NCBI GenBank assembly: GCA_046728075.1
Contig: JBKPDV010000274.1
Span: 1-8,846, forward strand
DNA: 8,846 nucleotides
Direction: 5' to 3'
Origin: JBKPDV01 sp046728075
GTDB lineage: Bacteria; Acidobacteriota; Thermoanaerobaculia; UBA5066; Gp7-AA6
Every line of letters begins with the position of its first letter. The stretch's first letter is position 1. Position numbers and translations under genes: made by a program. Positions 1-4,633 of the stretch are shown one piece after another. Below the pieces are notes generated by a model. It saw only the letters and a list, made by a program, of their open reading frames with translations, did no database searches and had not been told where the DNA came from.

Positions 1-25
1 TGAAATGGCCATCGCCAAGATGCAT
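1..25 (-). other. Possible 5' end of a divergent gene running off the left edge (very uncertain)
   Basis: On the minus strand an ATG at 25-23 is preceded, five bases away, by a GAGG ribosome-binding-like sequence (complement of 31-34). It opens a frame reading MHLGDGHF before the window ends. Eight codons are too few to identify a family. The same bases on the plus strand can be read as the end of an upstream gene: one frame is open from the left edge to a stop at 110-112, another to a TGA at 42-44. The sequence here cannot decide between these readings. Confidence 0.18.
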
Positions 26-29
26 CTTG
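16..29. repeat. 14-base perfect palindrome
   Basis: CAAGATGCATCTTG reads identically on both strands. It lies upstream of the zinc-ribbon gene and would cover the start of the possible divergent gene at 25. It could be an operator for a dimeric regulator or a chance occurrence. No second copy was noticed in the window. Confidence 0.3.
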
Positions 30-43
30 ACCTCAGCCTCTTG

Positions 44-75
44 AGTCCTCAGTCCTCAGTCCTCGGTCCTCAGTC
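44..75. repeat. Tandem heptamer repeat AGTCCTC, about 4.5 copies
   Basis: Three exact copies of AGTCCTC (44-50, 51-57, 58-64) are followed by one variant, GGTCCTC (65-71), and a partial AGTC (72-75). The array ends three bases before the ATG of the zinc-ribbon gene and so forms its whole immediate leader. The leader is pyrimidine-rich and contains no Shine-Dalgarno sequence on the plus strand. The related CCTCAGCCTC lies just upstream at 31-40, and AGTCCTCAGTC recurs at 1181-1191. Such an array can change length by slipped-strand mispairing, which would alter leader length, not reading frame. Confidence 0.85.
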
Positions 76-78
76 AAA

Positions 79-537
79 ATGCGCTGCCGCTACTACTGCC
101 CCGACTGCCTGACGTCTCGCGACTTTGACGGGACGGAGTCCGGCGACTTCGCGTGCGTGAAGTGCGCCCGAACGTACGCGGCGGGCTTCGAAGGCATCGC
201 GGGACCCGGGGGCGTCGAGCGCTGCGCCATCTGCGGGAACCGGGCATTCTTCCTCCAGAAGGACTTCGACCAGCGGCTCGGCTGTCTGTTCCTGGCGGTG
301 TCGCTGGCGATGGCCCTGTTTGTCGGGTGGAAGTGGGGATGGATCTGGTTCACGCCGGCGCTGCTCGCGACGGTCGTCGTGGATTGGATCGTCGCGGCGC
401 GCATCCGGCCGGTTACCATCTGCTACCGATGCGACGCCGAGTACCGGGACGTTCCGCTCCATCCCCGGCATCGCGGGTACGACCCGCACATCGCGGAGCG
501 TTACGCCCCAGTCAAGACCGTTCGAAGAATGCGCTGA
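79..537 (+). CDS. Small membrane protein with zinc ribbons, function unknown
   Basis: This encodes a 152-residue protein of no family I can name. It has four CxxC knuckles: C7/C10, C26/C29, C49/C52 and C115/C118. The first two pairs form an ordinary compact zinc ribbon. The third and fourth pairs are about 60 residues apart, separated by two hydrophobic segments (about 69-83 and 88-107) that look like a membrane hairpin with a short Trp-rich turn (W84, W86, W88, W90). Both knuckles of the second ribbon would then face the same side of the membrane, probably the cytoplasm. The tail is basic and His-rich (H128, H131, H137). The ATG at 79 is chosen because a later start would lose C7/C10. There is no visible Shine-Dalgarno sequence; the leader is the heptamer array. 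The stop overlaps the apparent start of the cyclase gene. A role in metal binding or protein-protein contact at the membrane is inference only. Confidence 0.85.
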   Translation: MRCRYYCPDCLTSRDFDGTESGDFACVKCARTYAAGFEGIAGPGGVERCAICGNRAFFLQKDFDQRLGCLFLAVSLAMALFVGWKWGWIWFTPALLATVVVDWIVAARIRPVTICYRCDAEYRDVPLHPRHRGYDPHIAERYAPVKTVRRMR

Positions 538-1121
538 AGATCTTCGACATCTCCCGTCCGATCGACGAAGAGACGCGGCCCTGGGAAGGAGACATCCCCT
601 TTTCCTGGCGGCCCACCGCGCGGCTGATCGAAGGCTCGCTCTTCGAATCCACCTGCTTCACGATGAGCTCTCATCTGGGCACCCACGTGGACGCGCCTCT
701 GCATGTGTTGACGAACGGGGCGACGATCGGCGAGCTGGCGCTCGATGCCTTCGTCGGCCCGGCGCGCGTTGTGGAGCTGCCCGGGCGCGGGGAGATCGGG
801 CCCGACTCCCTCCCGCCGCGCACCCTCGGCGCGCGGCGTCTCCTGCTCCGCACCCGAGGCCGCGCGTTTCTTTCTCCCTTGGCCGCGGTCCGTCTGGCGG
901 AGAAGGGAGCTCTGTTGATCGGGACCGACGCGATGTCCGTCGATCCGGACGACGCGGAGGACCTGCCCGTCCACCGCACCCTGCTCTCCCGCGGGGTGAT
1001 GCTGCTGGAGAACCTGGATCTGGCCACCGTCCCGCCCGGCGACTACGACCTGGTGGCCCTCCCGATCCGCTTTCGAGACCTCGACGCCTCGCCGGTGCGA
1101 GCAATATTGATTAGGCGATAG
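534..1121 (+). CDS. Cyclase / kynurenine-formamidase-like metal hydrolase
   Basis: This protein of about 195 residues belongs to the cyclase family that includes arylformamidase KynB, a metal-dependent amidohydrolase. Numbered from the proposed start, the N-terminus reads KIFDISRPI. The family motif HxGTHxDxPxH follows at 47-57 (H47, H51, D53, H57), which supplies divalent metal ligands in characterised members. The C-terminal half has the usual PVHRTLL, the ENLDL segment with a conserved Glu, and a DASPVRAIL ending. Length fits the family (about 200-215). The frame has no ATG, GTG or TTG where homologues start. CTG at 534 gives the expected N-terminus and overlaps the previous stop as CTGA. 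The nearest in-frame ATG, at 429, would add 35 Arg/Pro-rich residues that look like out-of-frame sequence. No tryptophan or kynurenine genes are nearby, so the substrate is unknown. Family assignment is firm; the start is not. Confidence 0.85.
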   Translation: MKIFDISRPIDEETRPWEGDIPFSWRPTARLIEGSLFESTCFTMSSHLGTHVDAPLHVLTNGATIGELALDAFVGPARVVELPGRGEIGPDSLPPRTLGARRLLLRTRGRAFLSPLAAVRLAEKGALLIGTDAMSVDPDDAEDLPVHRTLLSRGVMLLENLDLATVPPGDYDLVALPIRFRDLDASPVRAILIRR

Positions 1122-1210
1122 TCATATATTTCCGAATTTTTATCGCATCGTTCCACTAAGCGCCTTATTTCATTCGGAGCAGTCCTCAGTCTGGCGGTCG
1201 GGACGAAACC
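1122..1210. other. Convergent intergenic region, partly AT-rich
   Basis: This 89-base gap separates the ends of the plus-strand cyclase gene and the minus-strand gdhA. Its first half, continuing from the end of the cyclase gene (about 1104-1175), is much richer in A and T than anything else in the window. A six-base inverted repeat, GCGATA at 1115-1120 and TATCGC at 1141-1146, spans the cyclase stop, but its 20-base loop and lack of a following T-run make it a poor intrinsic terminator. TAAGCGCCTTA at 1157-1167 is another weak hairpin. AGTCCTCAGTC at 1181-1191 repeats the heptamer found upstream of the cassette. Confidence 0.6.
1181..1191. repeat. Second occurrence of the AGTCCTC heptamer
   Basis: AGTCCTCAGTC is identical over 11 bases to the tandem array at 44-75. 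The two occurrences bracket the two-gene plus-strand block. A near match, CTCAGTCGTC, lies at 2505-2514 in the rex-gdhA gap. Confidence 0.6.
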
Positions 1211-2488
1211 TCAGGGAAAGATCCCCCGAATCTTCGTCGCCTCGTGGACCCGTCCCACGGCGAGGATCAGCGCTCCCGTCCTCAGGTCCGTGTCGTGCCG
1301 GCGAGCCATCTCCTCGACGTCCCCGTAGGCCTTCCGGATCGTCCGCTGGAGCTGCGTGCGCACCATTTCGGGGTCCCAGAAGAACGAGTAGAGGTCCTGC
1401 ACCCACTCGAAGTAGGAGACCGTCACGCCCCCCGCGTTGGCGAGGATGTCGGGAATCACGACGATCCCCTTCTTATTCAGGATGTCGTCGGCGTCGGGCG
1501 TTGTCGGACCATTGGCCGCTTCCGCGACGATCCGCGCCTTGATCCGCGCCGCGTTGCGGCGGGTGATGACGCCTTCCAGGGCCGCGGGCACGAGGATATC
1601 GACCGGCAGCTCCAGCACCTCGTCATTGCCGACCTTTTCCCCGCGAGCGGCGGTGACGCTGCCCTTCTTTTCCTTTGCCGCGACGACACTGGCGACGTTC
1701 AGGCCTTTCTTGTCGAGAATCCCTCCCTTGGAATCGCTGACCGCGACGACCCGCGTTCCCGCTTCCTCCAGAAAGCGAGCGACGTGCATCCCGGCGTTGC
1801 CGAAGCCCTGGACAGCCGCCGTCGCCCCCTTCAACGACAGCCCCTGTCTTTTGGCGGCTTCCTCGATCGACACGTAGCAGCCCTCCGCGGTCGCTTCGTT
1901 GCGCCCGGCGGAGCCTCCGACGGAGAGAGGTTTTCCGGTGACGACACCCAGCGTCGAATACCCCTTGATCATCGAGTAGGTATCCATCATCCAGGCCATC
2001 GTCTGCGAGTTCGTGTAGACGTCCGGTGCGGGAATATCGCGGTCGTGGCCGAGGACGATCGAGATCTCGGACGTGAAGCGACGCGTCATCCTCTCGTTCT
2101 CTCCGAGCGAGATGGCCTTCGGATCGACCGTGATGCCGCCTTTCGCGCCGCCGAAGGGAATGCTGACGACCGCGCATTTCCAGGTCATCCACATCGCGAG
2201 GGCCTTGACCTCGTCCAGGGTGACGCCCGGGTGGTAGCGGATGCCGCCCTTGGAGGGGCCGCGCGCGATCGAATGCTGGACTCGGTAGCCTTGAAACACC
2301 CGGATCGAGCCGTCGTCCATTTTCACCGGCACCGAAACGATGAGCTGCCGCTTCGGGTTTCTCAGGACGGAGCGGGTGCCCGCGTCCAATCCGAGCTGGT
2401 CGGCCGCACGCTCGAACTGCCGGAGCGCGAACTCGTACGGGTTCAGGTTCTCGGCGGGCAGGGGTGCGGGCTTCGGATTAGCGGCCAT
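1211..2488 (-). CDS. gdhA: Glutamate dehydrogenase
   Basis: This 425-residue enzyme interconverts glutamate and 2-oxoglutarate plus ammonia using NAD(P) and is a soluble cytoplasmic hexamer in this family. The N-terminal substrate domain contains GPSKGGIRYHP with K80, a second substrate lysine K104, and the active-site signature PFGGAKGG with catalytic K116. The conserved acid D156 lies in IPAPDVYTN. The C-terminal dinucleotide domain has GFGNAG at 228-233 and AVSDSKGGI with D252 at the end of the second strand. The closing motifs EAANGPTTPDAD and ILANAGGVTVSYFEW are typical. The ATG at 2488 has a strong AAGGAGG eight bases upstream. It follows rex by 49 bases on the same strand, so co-transcription with the nuo operon is likely, though the strong binding site suggests independent translation. 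Cofactor preference (NAD or NADP) cannot be read safely from the sequence. Confidence 0.95.
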   Translation of the reverse strand: MAANPKPAPLPAENLNPYEFALRQFERAADQLGLDAGTRSVLRNPKRQLIVSVPVKMDDGSIRVFQGYRVQHSIARGPSKGGIRYHPGVTLDEVKALAMWMTWKCAVVSIPFGGAKGGITVDPKAISLGENERMTRRFTSEISIVLGHDRDIPAPDVYTNSQTMAWMMDTYSMIKGYSTLGVVTGKPLSVGGSAGRNEATAEGCYVSIEEAAKRQGLSLKGATAAVQGFGNAGMHVARFLEEAGTRVVAVSDSKGGILDKKGLNVASVVAAKEKKGSVTAARGEKVGNDEVLELPVDILVPAALEGVITRRNAARIKARIVAEAANGPTTPDADDILNKKGIVVIPDILANAGGVTVSYFEWVQDLYSFFWDPEMVRTQLQRTIRKAYGDVEEMARRHDTDLRTGALILAVGRVHEATKIRGIFP

Positions 2489-2496
2489 TCTGCTCT

Positions 2497-2503
2497 CCTC
2501 CTT
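2497..2503 (-). promoter_or_regulatory. Strong Shine-Dalgarno for gdhA
   Basis: The complement of 2497-2503 reads AAGGAGG, eight bases before the gdhA ATG. It is the best ribosome binding site in the window and contrasts with rex just upstream, which has none. The rest of the rex-gdhA gap holds no clear promoter or terminator. Confidence 0.85.
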
Positions 2504-2537
2504 GCTCAGTCGTCGATTGTGGTTCGGTTTGGTGTCC

Positions 2538-3179
2538 TTAGTATCCCTGCTTCGCGATGTAGAAAGAAAGGGTCTCCAGATTGATCTTCAGATCGACGTT
2601 TTTCAAGCGGACGCCCGGCGGCACGTTCAGCCGCACGGGAGCAAAGTTCAGAATGGCCTTCAGGCCGGCTCCGACGCATCGCTCCGCGACCTCGGCGGCG
2701 GCTTCGCCGGGAACGGTGATGACACCGATCTCGATTCCTTGCGATTCCACGACGCCCGGGAGCTCGGAGACGTCATGCACGCGTACGCCCGTGCGTGTGC
2801 GCATGCCGATCTTTCCCGGGTCCACGTCGAAAAGGGCGGCTATCTCGAATTCCCCCGAGTGAAACCCGGCGTAGTCGGCGAGCGCTGTGCCGAGATGGCC
2901 GGCCCCCACGATCGCCACGCGTCGGGTTCGGTCGAGTCCGAGGAGCCCGAGCAAGTGGCGTTTCAACCCGTCGACTTCGTAACCCACGCCGCGCACGCCG
3001 AACTCGCCAAAGATCGCCAGGTCTTTGCGGATCTGAGCGGAGTTCAGGTCGAACCGCTGCGCCAGGGTCTCCGACGAGACGTGCCGCACGCCTTCTGACT
3101 CGAGCAGCGTCAGGCAGCGAAGGTAGACCGAGAGGCGCGTGGCGACCGATTCGGATACGGACTGCCGCTCCGGAATCAC
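2538..3179 (-). CDS. rex: Redox-sensing transcriptional repressor Rex
   Basis: Rex is a homodimeric repressor that binds its operators when NADH/NAD+ is low and releases them when NADH rises; known targets in other bacteria include respiratory and fermentation genes. The 213-residue product has the winged-helix domain first, with the recognition segment NSAQIRKDL at 46-54 and FGEFGVRGVGYEV at 57-69. The NADH-binding Rossmann domain follows, with GAGHLG at 92-97 and FDVDPGKIG from about 117. The end, with NFAP and the LETLSFYI helix, is the domain-swapped C-terminus of the family. The frame is open further upstream, but GTG at 3179 gives the normal family length and overlaps the nuoN stop by four bases (GTGA). 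Upstream of it is pyrimidine-rich with no Shine-Dalgarno sequence, so translation probably depends on ribosomes finishing nuoN. This ties Rex output to complex I expression. Confidence 0.95.
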   Translation of the reverse strand: MIPERQSVSESVATRLSVYLRCLTLLESEGVRHVSSETLAQRFDLNSAQIRKDLAIFGEFGVRGVGYEVDGLKRHLLGLLGLDRTRRVAIVGAGHLGTALADYAGFHSGEFEIAALFDVDPGKIGMRTRTGVRVHDVSELPGVVESQGIEIGVITVPGEAAAEVAERCVGAGLKAILNFAPVRLNVPPGVRLKNVDLKINLETLSFYIAKQGY

Positions 3180-4633
3180 GAGCCGAGGAAGGGGAGGGTG
3201 TCGGCCGCGCGGCGCGCGACTTCCCAGAGAGTGGACGGAAAGATCCCGAGCCCCAGGATCCCGACGGCGCAAAGGCCCAGGGCAAGCCCGTCGGCCCAGG
3301 CGAGTCGCGGCGGCCCCTCCGGCTCGACGGTATCCCGCATGTACAGGACGTAGACCACCTTCAGGTAGTACCCGATCGAGACCAGGCTGTTGAGCACGCC
3401 GATGATGGCGAGCGCGTAGAGCTGGCGCTCGATCGCCACCTGGAAGACGAAGAACTTTCCGATGAAGCCTGCCGTGGCCGGGATGCCCGCCAGCGAAAAG
3501 AAGCAGAGCGCGAGCACGGCCGCGGGGAAGGGGGTTCGCCGGCCCTCGCCGGCCAGCAGTCCGACCGGATGCGGCTTGGTTTCGTCGCGGTAGAGGGCCG
3601 CGACGGCGGCGAAGGCGCCCGCGTTGGACACGAGATAGGCAAAGAAATAGACGATGACCGCTGCCAGCGCGTCATGCCCGAAGACCGCGAGCGCAATGGT
3701 CACGTAGCCCATATGAGCGATTCCTGAATAGGCCAGCAGCCGCTTGATGTCTCGCTGAGCGAGCGCCACGACGTTGCCGAGCGTCATCGAGAGCACCGCC
3801 AGAACGGCGACTCCCGTCCGGAGGCGATCGGGCAGGCCGCCGGCGAACACGGCCGTAAAGACCCGGTAGAGGACCAGAAGGCTCGCTCCCTTCGGTGCGA
3901 CGGAAAGGTAGGCGACCGCGGGAGTCGGCATGCCCTGATACACGTCGGGCGCCCAGGCATGAAAGGGCGCGAGCGACATCTTGAAGGCGAAACCGACTAA
4001 GAGAAGCAGGAGGCCGAGCATCACGACCGGATCGGTGCCGAGGCCGGGCTGCGACAGAGCGGTGAGGAGGACGCTGCCGCTCTTTCCGAACAGGAAGGCG
4101 ATCCCGTAGAGGGTGAACGCGGACCCGAAGGCGCCCGTCAGGAAGTACTTCAAACCGGCCTCGGAGGAAGCGGGAACCGTGCGGAAGAACGCGGCCAGGA
4201 CGTAGAAAGCGAGCGAGAGAGTCTCGAGTCCGAGGAAGATGATCAGCAGATCCAGACCCCTCGTCATGAGGGACACGCCCATGTGGCCCCAGAGAAGCAG
4301 GGCGTAGAACTCCCCCTTCTCCTGGCCCATGCGTTCGAGATAGGGCTTGGCGACCAGAATCGCGATGGCGGCCGTCGCGCCCAGAAACAGTCCGGCAACC
4401 GAAGTCAGCGGCGAAGTCTCGAACCGGCCCCCGAAGGAGAGGCCTTCCGGGCCGCGGACCAGAAGCGACAGGGAGACGGCCACCGCGGCGAGCGCGATCG
4501 TCGCAAACCAATCGTGCAGCCGCGGGGCGAAGGCTTCGAGCAGGACCAGGAGGCATCCCGCCGCCGCCAGTACGATCTCGGGACGGATGGCTTCGAAATC
4601 CGCCTGGCCGAATTGGATCAGCGTGCCCGTCAC
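3176..4633 (-). CDS. nuoN: NADH:quinone oxidoreductase subunit N
   Basis: NuoN is one of the three antiporter-like subunits of the complex I membrane arm and forms a proton channel next to the NuoJ/K/A/H section. The 485-residue product has about 14 hydrophobic helices. Residues of the proton pathway are visible: E137 in the GLETLSLAFYVLA helix, K218 in GFAFKMSLAPFHAWAPD, and K248 in SVAPKGAS, each matching a conserved position in the family. Length is as expected (about 480-490). The start is a GTG at 4633 that overlaps the nuoM stop (GTGA); an AAGAGGG binding site (complement of 4641-4647) lies seven bases upstream. A G/C-rich inverted repeat (4657-4734) ends nine bases before that site. 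The stop overlaps the rex start. Confidence 0.97.
   Translation of the reverse strand: MTGTLIQFGQADFEAIRPEIVLAAAGCLLVLLEAFAPRLHDWFATIALAAVAVSLSLLVRGPEGLSFGGRFETSPLTSVAGLFLGATAAIAILVAKPYLERMGQEKGEFYALLLWGHMGVSLMTRGLDLLIIFLGLETLSLAFYVLAAFFRTVPASSEAGLKYFLTGAFGSAFTLYGIAFLFGKSGSVLLTALSQPGLGTDPVVMLGLLLLLVGFAFKMSLAPFHAWAPDVYQGMPTPAVAYLSVAPKGASLLVLYRVFTAVFAGGLPDRLRTGVAVLAVLSMTLGNVVALAQRDIKRLLAYSGIAHMGYVTIALAVFGHDALAAVIVYFFAYLVSNAGAFAAVAALYRDETKPHPVGLLAGEGRRTPFPAAVLALCFFSLAGIPATAGFIGKFFVFQVAIERQLYALAIIGVLNSLVSIGYYLKVVYVLYMRDTVEPEGPPRLAWADGLALGLCAVGILGLGIFPSTLWEVARRAADTLPFLGS

Noticed and set aside
27..69. Possible sigma-70 promoter for the zinc-ribbon gene (TTGACC at 27-32)
   Set aside because: The -35-like hexamer has no -10-like sequence at a suitable distance; the bases there belong to the GC-rich heptamer array.
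2..112. Plus-strand open frame from the left edge ending at 110-112
   Set aside because: It runs through the heptamer array and overlaps the zinc-ribbon gene; the visible residues match no family I recognise, and a divergent minus-strand gene is an equally possible reading.
153..533. In-frame upstream extension of the cyclase gene (starts at GTG 153 or ATG 429)
   Set aside because: The extension overlaps the zinc-ribbon gene out of frame, is Arg/Pro-rich, and lies before the normal N-terminus of the family. A minus-one frameshift fusion of the two genes was considered, but no slippery heptamer is visible near 520-537.
1115..1146. Terminator formed by GCGATA and TATCGC
   Set aside because: The stem is only six pairs with a 20-base loop, and the T-rich stretch lies inside the loop instead of after the stem.
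2504..2537. Possible Rex operator in the rex-gdhA gap (TTGTGGTTCGGTTTGGTG on the plus strand)
   Set aside because: Only the TTGTG half matches; the expected inverted CACAA half is absent. It could be a coincidence of one half-site.
1244..2584. A plus-strand open frame of about 446 codons antisense to gdhA
   Set aside because: It is Arg/Asp/His-rich with no recognisable motif and fully covers a clear glutamate dehydrogenase gene on the other strand.
3180..3272. N-terminal extension of rex (31 further codons)
   Set aside because: It is basic and low-complexity, overlaps nuoN, and would make Rex longer than the family; the GTG at 3179 gives the usual length.
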